Of a stretch of DNA of 64,000 nt, positions 41,154-49,831 are shown piece after piece. Origin of the DNA: an uncultured Christensenella sp. Lineage in GTDB: Bacteria; Bacillota; Clostridia; Christensenellales; Borkfalkiaceae. The notes beneath the pieces were generated by a model that made no database searches, had not been told where the DNA came from, and saw only the letters and a program-made list of their open reading frames with translations. The first letter of the stretch is position 1, and the number at the start of each line of letters is the position of its first letter. The position numbers and the translations under genes were made by a program. The DNA is taken from assembly GCA_910577555.1 (NCBI GenBank), contig CAJTLF010000012.1, forward strand, positions 1 through 64,000, read 5' to 3'.

Positions 41154-44100
41154 ATGAAAGGAAAAGTTAAAAAAATAAGTCTTATTTTAATACCCGTGGC
41201 GATGGCCTTGATTATCGTCGTGGGCGTGCTGGTGAACGTGCTTACGCTGGGTAAGTACGACAATATACTCGAACAGTATATAGGAAAGACGGACGATAAG
41301 CTCGCGGGCGATACCAAGGGCGCGAACGTGAAGTACGTTGAGAGCAGTTTCGACAGCCCCAAGTCCCTTTACGAGTACGAAGAAAAGCTGTGCGCGGAAA
41401 TAGCGCAGGAAGGCATTACCCTTCTGGAAAACGACGGCTTGTTGCCGCTTGCAAAGGGTACTAAGCTAAGTCTTTTCAGTCATTCTTCGGTTGACCTTGT
41501 GAGCGGCGGTTCGGGGTCGGGCTCGGGCAGCTTCGAGCTGACGGCAGACCTTAAGACGGGACTGGAAGCCGCGGGGTTGCAGATAAACACCGCGCTGTGG
41601 GATTTTTACAAGACGGGTAAAGGCTCGGGCTACAAGCGCGGCGCGGGCGTAATAAACTACGGCGCATCGCTTGACTGGAGCGTGAACGAATGCCCGTTGA
41701 GCGTCATACAGTCGCAGGCGGGAGTGGTTTCGTCCTTTAACGGAACTACCGCAATGTTCGTTTTATCGCGTACGGGCGGCGAAGGCGGCGACGAGGCGAG
41801 AGATATGGCGGCTTACGGCGGCAAGTCGGGCACGCACTATCTCGAACCCGACGAGCGCGAGCTGGAAATAATAAACTATTTAAACGAAAACTTCGAAGAT
41901 ATAATTCTTCTCGTGAACTGCAACAACGCGCCCGAGCTGGGCTGGGTGAAGAACTACGAGCATATTAAGGCTGTTGTAAACTTCCCCGGAGCGGGCAGAA
42001 CGGGAACTTACGGGCTGGGCAGAGTGCTTACGGGGCTGGACGCTGACGGAAACGAAATTTCGCCGTCCGGTCATCTCGTGGATACATTTGCATACGACGC
42101 GTTCTCTTCGCCTGCGATGCAGAATATGGGCGATTTCAGGTACGAAAACACGGGATATTACTACGTGAATTACTCGGAAGGTATTTACGTTGGTTATAAG
42201 TATTACGAGACCCGCTACGAGGACGTGGTTACGGGCAGGGAAAACGCGGGCGGTTACGATTACGCGCAGACCGTGCAATATCCTTTCGGCTACGGGCTTT
42301 CGTACACCGATTTCACCTGGGATAATTTTAATGTGTCACAGCCCGACGAAAACGGCGAAATTACCGTTTCGGTAAAGGTTACCAACACGGGGCTGAACGG
42401 CGTGAAGAGAAGCGGCAAGGACGTGGTGCAGGTTTACGTGCAGTCGCCGTATACCGAGTACGACCGGACCAACGGCGTGGAAAAATCCGCCGTTTCGTTG
42501 GTGGGATTTGCTAAGACCGACCTTCTTGCGCCCGACGGCTCGCAGACGGTTACCGTAAAAATCAATTTAAAGGACTTTATCTCTTACGACGCGAACAAGG
42601 CGAAAACTTATATTCTGGAAGGCGGCAGGTATTATATCACAGCCGCGCCCGACGCGCACTCCGCGGTCAACAATATTCTGACTGCAAGGAGCGTCGGCGG
42701 GGATACTTCCGTGGATACTTCGCGTCTTACCGAAACGGGCAAGAACGCGATGGTTGGAGTTTACGAACAGAACGGCGACGATTTTACGACTTACTCGACC
42801 TATAAGCACGGAACGGAAGAAGGGAAAATCACCAATCTTTTCGACGGCTGTACGGCGGACGGCGCGAAATATCTTTCCCGTTCAGACTGGAGCGTTATGG
42901 ACGGCGACGGGCTGAGATACGGCTATGCGTCCGCGGCGGACAGCGGCGCGGAGATAGGCGGAAAGCAGTGGGCGCATTCCATTACGGCGGAGCTTAAGGC
43001 TAAGCTGGATTCCAAATCTTCTTTGAATCCCAACGAAGGCAAGGGCGGGGAAGCACCCGTATTCGGCGCGAAGAACGGCGTTGAGCTTATAGACTTGCGC
43101 GGGCTTGATTTTAACGACCCGCTGTGGCAGGAATTACTTGACGAGCTGACCTTATCCGAGCTTGATAAATTGATTGAAGAGTGCGGCTACTGCTCGCCCG
43201 AAGCGGAATCCATAAGTAAGCCCAAGGTTTCCGATTTGGACGGTCCTGCGGGACTTAACAAGGTCGTGGGACACGGCTCGCTGCCCATAGGCGACGGATA
43301 TTACGCCATGACCTGGCCCACGGAGTATATGCTTGCGTGCAGCTGGAACGAAGAGCTTGCAATCAAGATGGGCGAAGGCATAGGCGAGGACGGGCTTTAC
43401 GGCGGTGTAGTAGGCTGGTACGGTCCCGGAATGAATATTCACAGAACTCCGTTTGCGGGAAGAAACTTCGAGTATTATTCGGAGGACAGCTATCTGAGCG
43501 GTATTCTCGGCGCGGCGGAAGTGCAGGGCGCGGCCCGAAAGGGTATGTACGCGTTTGTAAAGCACTTTGCGCTGAACGACCAGGAGACGCACCGCGACCA
43601 CTTGGGGTTGGTTACCTGGGCGGACGAACAGACCATACGCGAGATTTACCTTAAGCCTTTCGAGCTTTGTCTGTACGACAATACCGTTACTATGAAATAT
43701 AATCAGCCGATAAAGGACGAAAACGGGAATATTACCGCGTTCGAGCTTAAGACTGCGGAAATGCCCGCTACGACGGCGATTATGACTTCCTTCAACCGCA
43801 TTGGCGCGACCTGGGCGGGCGGTAATTACAATCTTCTGACCGGCGTGCTGCGCAGGGAATGGGGCTTTAACGGGTTCGTTCTGACCGATTACGAAGTGCC
43901 GTCATATATGGATACCAGACAATGTATTGCGGCGGGCGGCGACGCGAAGCTGAAAACGGTGGATATGACCAACCTTTTCGGAAGCTCGTTTACTCTTAAA
44001 AACGACCCCGAATATCAGGGATACGCCAAACGGGCGGCGCACAATATACTCTATACCGTTGTCAATTCCGCGGGTATGAACGGGTTCGTACACGGAGTAA

Positions 44101-44228
44101 GGTTCGTGAACGGGTTTGCGTACTATAAGATTATGGTTATAGTATGGGACGTACTTTCCATTGGCGGGCTGGTTGCGCTTTCGTTCGTTCTTTATAAGAA
44201 AATAAAGAGACTAAGAAGCGGAGAATAA
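41154..44228 (+). CDS. Membrane-anchored GH3 glycosidase with permuted domain order
   Basis: This 1024-residue protein has an N-terminal TM (residues 8-32) and a C-terminal TM (about 992-1012). The domain order is reversed compared with usual GH3 enzymes. The GH3 C-domain-like part (CAEIAQEGITLLENDGLLPL, from residue 77) and an Fn3-like domain (FGYGLSYTDFTW, then VTNTG) come first. The (beta/alpha)8 catalytic domain (DLDGPAGLN, WYGPGMNIHRTPFAGRNFEY, KHFALNDQET at 803-812, nucleophile D912 in FVLTDYE) comes second. The likely role is beta-glucosidase, finishing the oligosaccharides released by the two GH16 enzymes. It follows the second GH16 by 18 bases. Confidence 0.92.
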   Translation: MKGKVKKISLILIPVAMALIIVVGVLVNVLTLGKYDNILEQYIGKTDDKLAGDTKGANVKYVESSFDSPKSLYEYEEKLCAEIAQEGITLLENDGLLPLAKGTKLSLFSHSSVDLVSGGSGSGSGSFELTADLKTGLEAAGLQINTALWDFYKTGKGSGYKRGAGVINYGASLDWSVNECPLSVIQSQAGVVSSFNGTTAMFVLSRTGGEGGDEARDMAAYGGKSGTHYLEPDERELEIINYLNENFEDIILLVNCNNAPELGWVKNYEHIKAVVNFPGAGRTGTYGLGRVLTGLDADGNEISPSGHLVDTFAYDAFSSPAMQNMGDFRYENTGYYYVNYSEGIYVGYKYYETRYEDVVTGRENAGGYDYAQTVQYPFGYGLSYTDFTWDNFNVSQPDENGEITVSVKVTNTGLNGVKRSGKDVVQVYVQSPYTEYDRTNGVEKSAVSLVGFAKTDLLAPDGSQTVTVKINLKDFISYDANKAKTYILEGGRYYITAAPDAHSAVNNILTARSVGGDTSVDTSRLTETGKNAMVGVYEQNGDDFTTYSTYKHGTEEGKITNLFDGCTADGAKYLSRSDWSVMDGDGLRYGYASAADSGAEIGGKQWAHSITAELKAKLDSKSSLNPNEGKGGEAPVFGAKNGVELIDLRGLDFNDPLWQELLDELTLSELDKLIEECGYCSPEAESISKPKVSDLDGPAGLNKVVGHGSLPIGDGYYAMTWPTEYMLACSWNEELAIKMGEGIGEDGLYGGVVGWYGPGMNIHRTPFAGRNFEYYSEDSYLSGILGAAEVQGAARKGMYAFVKHFALNDQETHRDHLGLVTWADEQTIREIYLKPFELCLYDNTVTMKYNQPIKDENGNITAFELKTAEMPATTAIMTSFNRIGATWAGGNYNLLTGVLRREWGFNGFVLTDYEVPSYMDTRQCIAAGGDAKLKTVDMTNLFGSSFTLKNDPEYQGYAKRAAHNILYTVVNSAGMNGFVHGVRFVNGFAYYKIMVIVWDVLSIGGLVALSFVLYKKIKRLRSGE

Positions 44229-44243
44229 TAATATTTAAAAAAG

Positions 44244-44278
44244 AAAAGGGCAATTGCCGGAAGGTGATTGCCCCTTTT
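44244..44278 (+). terminator. Terminator of the glucanase operon
   Basis: AAAAGGG-CAAT and ATTGCCCCTTTT pair around a GCCGGAAGG loop. Confidence 0.75.
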
Positions 44279-44280
44279 GC

Positions 44281-44309
44281 TTGATTTATTTCCGTGAATA
44301 GGTTAAAAT
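44281..44309 (+). promoter_or_regulatory. Promoter of the GT2 gene
   Basis: TTGATT (44281-44286), 17 bases, TAAAAT (44304-44309), ten bases before the start codon. The short leader has no clear ribosome site. Confidence 0.65.
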
Positions 44310-44318
44310 AGTGTCGTT

Positions 44319-45611
44319 ATGGGTTATTTTGAAATCGTGACGATAGTATTTGCCGCGGTATGGGCCGTTATCGGCGCGATGCTGTTGCATTACGCAGTGT
44401 TTACGATTGTGGGTATATTCGCTAAAAAGAAGTACCCCGCTGCGGAAGAAAAACTTAAATACGCCGTCATTATAGGCGCAAGAAACGAAGAAGCCGTTAT
44501 AGGCGGGCTGTTGGACAGCATAAACGCCGCCGATTATCCCAAGGATAAGTTACAGGTATTCGTCGTGGCGCACAACTGCACGGACGCGACTGCCGAAGTT
44601 GCGAGAGGCAAGGGCGCGACCGTTTACGAGTACGATAACCCGAACGAGAGAACGGTCGGGTATGCTTACCGCTATCTCGTGGACAGGATACGCGACGACT
44701 ACGGCGTGGAAAATTACGACGGGTTCTTTATAATTAACGCCGACAACCGCGTTACGGAAAACTATTTCACGAAGATGAACGACGCGTTCGTGGCGAACGG
44801 AAGAAAGCACGTTATTACTTCGTACCGCAATTCGCATAATTTCCCCGACAACTATATGTCGTTTTTATACGGAATTTATTTTATAACCGCCTGCAGGTTC
44901 GAAGCACGCGGCAGGACGGTTTGCGGATGCTCGACGCGGGTTTCGGGTACGGGTTACGTATTCGGTCCCGAATTTCTGAAGGACGGCTGGAAGTACGTTA
45001 CTCTGACCGAGGACTGGGAGTTTTCGGCAGACTCGATTGCGTGCGGCAAGAAGATTTATTACTGCGACGATGCGGAATTTTTCGACGAACAGCCCACGAC
45101 GGTCGGGGTTATGATGCGGCAACGGTTAAGGTGGGCGCGGGGGCATATGGTGGTGTTCTTTACCCGCTTTAAGGAGCTGATGAAAAGCTTGTTTACTCCG
45201 CGCAAAAAGGGCGGGCAAAACAAGTTTTCCGTGTACGATTTTTCCACTTCCATACTGCCGCTCGGCGTAATAAGCGTGGTTTCGTTTATTATTCAGATTA
45301 TACTTATTTCGCTCAGTCCGCTGTTCGGTCACGATGCGGGCAGGGTGTGGGCTTTTTACGGCATATGTGCGGGGATAGGGTTTGCTCTGTCATACCTTAT
45401 TTGCGTGTTTACGGCAGTTTTACTTATAATTCTCGAGCGGAAGAGAATACCCAAAGTCGGGTTTTTTACTGCGCTTGGCGCCATTCTCGTATGGCCGTTT
45501 TTCCTTATGCTGAACGTCGTTTTGGACGTGGTGGCACTGTTCAAGAAAAAGATGGAATGGAAGGTTATTCCGCACAGCGGCAGTAAGCGCGAAAAGAAAA
45601 AAGTTAAATAA
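44319..45611 (+). CDS. Family 2 glycosyltransferase, membrane-bound
   Basis: The 430-residue enzyme has one N-terminal TM, a GT2 domain with the AVIIGARNEE nucleotide-sugar strand, a DxD-like NADN, the acceptor motif TEDWEF and the QxxRW-type RQRLRWARG, then three TMs near the C-terminus. These signatures are those of processive or polyprenol-linked GT2 enzymes. The product polysaccharide is unknown. It has its own promoter, so it may not belong to the glucan-degrading operon. Confidence 0.9.
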   Translation: MGYFEIVTIVFAAVWAVIGAMLLHYAVFTIVGIFAKKKYPAAEEKLKYAVIIGARNEEAVIGGLLDSINAADYPKDKLQVFVVAHNCTDATAEVARGKGATVYEYDNPNERTVGYAYRYLVDRIRDDYGVENYDGFFIINADNRVTENYFTKMNDAFVANGRKHVITSYRNSHNFPDNYMSFLYGIYFITACRFEARGRTVCGCSTRVSGTGYVFGPEFLKDGWKYVTLTEDWEFSADSIACGKKIYYCDDAEFFDEQPTTVGVMMRQRLRWARGHMVVFFTRFKELMKSLFTPRKKGGQNKFSVYDFSTSILPLGVISVVSFIIQIILISLSPLFGHDAGRVWAFYGICAGIGFALSYLICVFTAVLLIILERKRIPKVGFFTALGAILVWPFFLMLNVVLDVVALFKKKMEWKVIPHSGSKREKKKVK

Positions 45612-45622
45612 TACGTTATTGT

Positions 45623-45647
45623 CCCCGCGCGGCGTTGCCGCGCGGGG
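45623..45647 (+). terminator. Terminator of the GT2 gene
   Basis: CCCCGCGCGGC and complement form an 11-bp stem with a GTT loop, then TTACGTTTT. Confidence 0.85.
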
Positions 45648-45659
45648 TTACGTTTTACC

Positions 45660-45688
45660 GGATTGCTTCGCTGACGCGCGGAATGACG
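45660..45688 (+). repeat. Shortened family A repeat
   Basis: GGATTGCTTCGCTGACGC, then GGAATGACG. The middle is shorter by about six bases. Confidence 0.65.
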
Positions 45689-45748
45689 AGTGGGGTGTGT
45701 AGGGCGGCAGGGGCGGGGAAGGATAATTTTTATTTTTCACTTAAACTA

Positions 45749-45777
45749 TTTACAAAATTTCACGGAACGGTTATAAT
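45749..45777 (+). promoter_or_regulatory. Promoter of the cardiolipin synthase gene
   Basis: TTTACA (45749-45754), 17 bases, TATAAT (45772-45777). Confidence 0.75.
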
Positions 45778-45846
45778 ATTAATATATTTTTCGGATATAA
45801 TTCTCTTTGGCGTCAATAAAAGATACGGATACGATAAAGAAATACG

Positions 45847-47406
45847 ATGGACAGACATTATTTTAATCTGCGCGAGAGATTGAAAAAGCGCAGATATCAG
45901 AGAAAGAGAATACATAAGGAATGGGTGGGATTCGGCACGGGCTTGCGCGCCGTCGCGCTTGATTTATGGATTGCTTTCCAGATGTTTTTGTTTGCCGTTG
46001 CCTATTCTTTATTGGTGCATTACGTACCCGTAGCCTTTTACGTCTGTCTTTGCCTTACCGCAATCACTCTTTTGCGCGTAGTTATTTTCGAGCGGGATAT
46101 TCAGTCTAAAATAAGCTGGTCGGTATTATTTTTACTGTCGTTCGGCGGCGGGTTCATTATCTATATACTTTCGCGGTCGCAGGTGTGCTTTGCCTTTCAT
46201 AAGCGCAAATACGGAAATATTTGCAAGAGAGTAAAGCCTTACGAAGGCGGCAATGATTTATCGGACGAGCCGAAAACCGCCGTTGAGAGCTATCTTAACG
46301 GTAACGGGTTCCGCACCTACCGCGACACCGAAATCAAGTATTACGGCAACGCCCGTCAGGCTCTCGACAATATGATTGCGAGAGTGGACGGGGCGAAGAA
46401 GTTCGTTTTTATCGAGTTTTTTATCGTGGCGGACGGCGTGTTTCTGGAAAGGCTTATCAGCATTTTCAGAAGAAAGACTGCCGAAGGCGTAAAGATTTTT
46501 ATGACCTACGACGACGTTGGATGCGCGGGCGTATTTTCGGAGTTCGTAAAGGGAAGAATAAGGGACGCGGGCGTGAAGTTAAAAGCGTTTCACCCGCTGT
46601 TTTCGCCCTTTTATTTCGGGCTTAATTACCGCGACCACCGCAAGATAGTAGTGGTGGACGGGCAGACGGCGTACTGCGGGGGATATAATCTTATAGACGA
46701 CTGTGCCAACCAAAGAATTATGGAAGGCGTATGGAAGGATTCGGGCGTGCGCGTGGACGGCGCGGCGGTGGACGGATTTTCGTTGCAGTTCATAAAGCAA
46801 TGGGAATTTGCTACGGGCGAAAAGCTTGACCCGAGAGAGTATCTCAATAAATATACTCCCGTTGCGAATGCGGCGAAGGTTATACCGTATGCGGGCGGTC
46901 CCGAAATGAGCGGGTATATTTGCCGCGGGGTGTATCATAAAATAATATCCGAAGCGCGGGAAAAGTTGTTTATAATGACGCCCTATTTAGTGCCCGACAG
47001 CGACACGATGAAGCTGCTTGCGAAAAAGGCGGCGGAAGGGGTTGACGTGCGGTTGGTTCTGCCCGGTGTACCCGATTACCGGTATATTTACAGAATTACC
47101 GTTGCCAACGCAGATAAATTAATTAAAAAGGGCGTCAAGGTGTATTATTCGGGCGGCGAGTTCGTGCATAGCAAGGTTATGCTTACCGAAAACGTTGCGG
47201 CGGTAGGGTCGGTGAATATGGATATGCGGGCGTTTTATCAGGAATTCGATAACGGCGTGGTTACCGACGACAGCGGCGCGATGGAGCAAATTGCAAGCGA
47301 TTTCGAGTGGCTTTTCGGGCGGAACGAGATTGCCGCGGTTTCTAAATTCAACGCGTTCAACGCCTTTGTTACGGGTGCGTTGCGGCTTATTTCGCCGCTT
47401 ATGTAA
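45847..47406 (+). CDS. cls: Cardiolipin synthase (PLD-type)
   Basis: The 519-residue membrane enzyme joins two phosphatidylglycerols into cardiolipin. It has about three N-terminal TMs (residues 35-115) and two phospholipase D domains. The first HKD motif is canonical (H264-R-K266 with VVVDG). The second is H441-S-K443 with Glu at 448 where Asp is usual (HSKVMLTE), followed by GSVNMDMR. The overall length and layout match Firmicutes Cls. Confidence 0.94.
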   Translation: MDRHYFNLRERLKKRRYQRKRIHKEWVGFGTGLRAVALDLWIAFQMFLFAVAYSLLVHYVPVAFYVCLCLTAITLLRVVIFERDIQSKISWSVLFLLSFGGGFIIYILSRSQVCFAFHKRKYGNICKRVKPYEGGNDLSDEPKTAVESYLNGNGFRTYRDTEIKYYGNARQALDNMIARVDGAKKFVFIEFFIVADGVFLERLISIFRRKTAEGVKIFMTYDDVGCAGVFSEFVKGRIRDAGVKLKAFHPLFSPFYFGLNYRDHRKIVVVDGQTAYCGGYNLIDDCANQRIMEGVWKDSGVRVDGAAVDGFSLQFIKQWEFATGEKLDPREYLNKYTPVANAAKVIPYAGGPEMSGYICRGVYHKIISEAREKLFIMTPYLVPDSDTMKLLAKKAAEGVDVRLVLPGVPDYRYIYRITVANADKLIKKGVKVYYSGGEFVHSKVMLTENVAAVGSVNMDMRAFYQEFDNGVVTDDSGAMEQIASDFEWLFGRNEIAAVSKFNAFNAFVTGALRLISPLM

Positions 47407-47471
47407 ATTGGTTATTTCGCCGTGCGGGTTGCGGCGTTCCTAATAAAAAAATTAAAATCAGGAGATTTATA

Positions 47472-48485
47472 ATGAAAATTTTGGTTACCGGCGGTGCGGG
47501 TTATATCGGTTCGCACACTTGCGTGGAGTTGTTGCAGAAGGGTTACGAAGTGGTCGTTATCGATAACTTCACAAATTCGTCGAGAGAGAGCGTAAAGCGC
47601 GTGGAGAGCATTACGGGTAAAAAAGTTGCTCTTTACGAAGGCGACGTGCGGGATTTTGCTCTGCTCGATAAAATTTTCAAAGAGCATAAAATTTACAGCG
47701 TAATACACTTTGCGGGGCTTAAAGCCGTGGGCGAGAGCTGTGAAAAGCCCGTTGAATATTACGACAATAATCTTTACGGTACTCTCGTGCTGTTGCAGGC
47801 TATGCGCGCGCACGGGTGCAAGAAAATAGTATTTTCTTCGTCCGCAACAGTTTACGGCACGCCCGAAAGGCTGCCCTTGGACGAAACCTGCCGTACGGGC
47901 GGTACGACCAACCCTTACGGTACGAGCAAATATTTTCAGGAGATTATGCTTACCGATTTATACAAGTCGGATAACGAGTGGACGGTGGTGCTGTTGAGAT
48001 ATTTCAACCCCGTAGGCGCGCACGAGAGCGGGCTTATCGGCGAAGACCCCAAGGGCATACCCAACAATCTTACGCCGTACATTGCCAAGGTTGCTATCGG
48101 GGAACTGAAGGAAGTGGGGGTTTTCGGAAACGACTACCCTACGCACGACGGCACGGGCGTGAGAGATTATATTCACGTGGTTGACCTTGCGAAGGGACAC
48201 GTGGCTGCCATTGAAAAGCTGACGGGAGCGGGCGTTTATACTTATAATTTGGGTACGGGCGTGGGGTATAGCGTTCTGGACGTTATTCACGCGTTCGAAA
48301 AGGCGTGCGGGCACAGCTTGCCGTACGCGATTAAACCGCGCCGTGCGGGGGACATTGCCGAGTGCTATGCGGACGCAAGCAAGGCGAAAAACGAGCTGGG
48401 CTGGGAAGCGAAGCTCGGCATTGACGAGATGTGCGCGTCGCTGTGGAACTGGCAGTCGAAGAACCCTAACGGGTATAAAGGTTAA
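47472..48485 (+). CDS. galE: UDP-glucose 4-epimerase
   Basis: The 337-residue SDR enzyme interconverts UDP-glucose and UDP-galactose. The NAD-binding motif is [10 protein letters not shown] (residues 7-16) and the catalytic YxxxK is in [10 protein letters not shown], with SSSATVYG upstream. GGAGAT precedes the ATG. It probably supplies UDP-galactose for envelope glycans; no other galactose gene is adjacent. Confidence 0.97.
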   Translation: MKILVTGGAGYIGSHTCVELLQKGYEVVVIDNFTNSSRESVKRVESITGKKVALYEGDVRDFALLDKIFKEHKIYSVIHFAGLKAVGESCEKPVEYYDNNLYGTLVLLQAMRAHGCKKIVFSSSATVYGTPERLPLDETCRTGGTTNPYGTSKYFQEIMLTDLYKSDNEWTVVLLRYFNPVGAHESGLIGEDPKGIPNNLTPYIAKVAIGELKEVGVFGNDYPTHDGTGVRDYIHVVDLAKGHVAAIEKLTGAGVYTYNLGTGVGYSVLDVIHAFEKACGHSLPYAIKPRRAGDIAECYADASKAKNELGWEAKLGIDEMCASLWNWQSKNPNGYKG

Positions 48486-48504
48486 TTTATAAGGTTTTTT
48501 AAGA

Positions 48505-48530
48505 CCCCCGCCGAATTCGTTCGGCGGGGG
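48505..48530 (+). terminator. Terminator of galE
   Basis: CCCCCGCCGAA and complement form an 11-bp stem with a TTCG loop; the T-tract is weak. Confidence 0.75.
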
Positions 48531-48553
48531 GTAAATATTCAGGGGGTACGATT

Positions 48554-49138
48554 ATGGTTGACATTTCGCTGATGGAATGGATACGCGCGCCGAAAAATTA
48601 TAAAATTTCGAAGGATAAAATAGAGATTTTTACCGAGCCGAAAACGGATTTATGGCAGAGAACTTATTACGGGTTCAGAAACGACAACGCGCCCGTGTTG
48701 CAGTCGGTTACGGACGAAAAGTATTTTTCGTTTACGGTTAAAGCAAGTTACGATTATAAAAGGCGTTTTGACCAATGCGGCGTAGTCGTTTATCTTGACG
48801 GCGAAAACTGGTTGAAGGCTTCCGTGGAATACGAGAACGGGACTATGCAAAGACTGGGGAGCGTGGTTACAAATCACGGTTATTCGGACTGGGCGACGGT
48901 TGACGTGGATGCGGCCGTAAATACGGTTTGGTATCGTTTGAGCCGTAGAGAATACGATTACTGCATAGAATGCTCGTTTGACGGCGTTAATTTTAAGCAG
49001 ATGAGAATTTGTCACCTGTCGGAAGGCGGGGGCGAAATCCGCTTCGGAATTTACGCTTGTTCCCCCGAGCAATCGTCGTTTAAGGCGGTGTTTACAGAGA
49101 TGGAGCTGACTGAATGTAAGTGGCCGGCGCATAAATAA
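48554..49138 (+). CDS. DUF1349 family protein (concanavalin-like fold)
   Basis: The 194-residue protein matches the DUF1349 pattern: TDLWQRTYYGF near the N-terminus, FSFTVKASYDYKRRFDQCGV, a GENWLKASVEYE block and FGIYACSPEQSSFKAVF near the end. These are cytoplasmic beta-jelly-roll proteins thought to bind or process sugars. It is the last clearly backbone gene before the AT-rich accessory region. Confidence 0.88.
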   Translation: MVDISLMEWIRAPKNYKISKDKIEIFTEPKTDLWQRTYYGFRNDNAPVLQSVTDEKYFSFTVKASYDYKRRFDQCGVVVYLDGENWLKASVEYENGTMQRLGSVVTNHGYSDWATVDVDAAVNTVWYRLSRREYDYCIECSFDGVNFKQMRICHLSEGGGEIRFGIYACSPEQSSFKAVFTEMELTECKWPAHK

Positions 49139-49214
49139 ATTAATTTAAACCGAGTTAAAGGAAGTTGCGGGTGCGGCAGGCTTATGGGTTTTATCGGTTT
49201 AGGTTGGAGAAAAT

Positions 49215-49247
49215 AAAAAAGGATTGACCGTCAGTCAATCCTTTTTT
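49215..49247 (+). terminator. Terminator after the DUF1349 gene
   Basis: GGATTGAC and GTCAATCC pair around CGTCA, flanked by A6 and T6, so it works in either direction. Confidence 0.8.
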
Positions 49248-49299
49248 CTGAAATTTCATTGATTAGTTTGACGGCTTATATATTTTCGCAACGCCGCCA

Positions 49300-49494
49300 T
49301 TAGTTATAGTTTAAGATAACGGTTTTTGCCCAATTTATAAGCAGCTCGGACATTTCTTCGAAATGTACTTTTGCACCGTTTTTGAGATTTTGCGCCGTCA
49401 TAAGCACGACAGACGGCGGATTGATTTCGTTCTGTAATTCGGCTTTCGACTTTACGTATTTGCCCGTTTCGTAAAACCGAATTGCCTGTATCAC
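49300..49494 (-). pseudogene. Remnant of a gene, 3' part only
   Basis: A 64-codon frame (IQAIRFYETGKYVKSKAEL, then ELLINWAKTVILNYN) reads like the C-terminal end of a larger protein, possibly of a nucleotidyltransferase type. The frame stays open upstream, but there it runs through hairpin-rich noncoding sequence. I read it as a truncated gene at the edge of the accessory region. It could also be a short real gene starting with GTG. Confidence 0.4.
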
Positions 49495-49499
49495 GAATA

Positions 49500-49735
49500 C
49501 AGCCGATTTGTAAAGCGAGCGAAGTATAGCCGTTGAAAAAGACGGAATAAGGAAAACCGCCGAAGCGAGCGGTATATAAATGAAAGAGTTACATAATAGG
49601 GCTCACGCAAAAAGACGAAGTATTTTTGTGGGAAGAGGAAACGCAACGTAGCGAAATTGCCGTTTGAAATAACAAACGGCATAAAGCGGAGTTAGCGGTG
49701 ACGAGGTTGCGCCGAACATCATAAACCTAAATAAC
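49500..49735. other. Hairpin-rich noncoding block
   Basis: A row of short hairpins with purine-rich loops: ACCGC/GCGGT (about 49556-49573), GCAAAAA/TTTTTGT (about 49608-49628), GCAA/TTGC (about 49643-49660) and GCCGTTTG/CAAACGGC (49659-49680). Motifs such as GCGAAG and GACGAAG recur. No gene is supported. It looks like a chain of palindromic units. Confidence 0.5.
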
Positions 49736-49737
49736 GG

Positions 49738-49776
49738 CAACAGCCGATAGAGTTTGATTGCTCTATCGGCTGTTTT
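49738..49776 (-). terminator. Terminator downstream of the PucR-type gene
   Basis: AACAGCCGATAGAG and complement form a long stem around TTTGATTG. It lies 55 bases after the stop codon of the minus-strand regulator and has T-tracts on the plus side. Confidence 0.7.
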
Positions 49777-49831
49777 ATATTTATAAATAGTAAATCATCA
49801 CTTACCGCAAGGTTACAATAATAGACAATAC

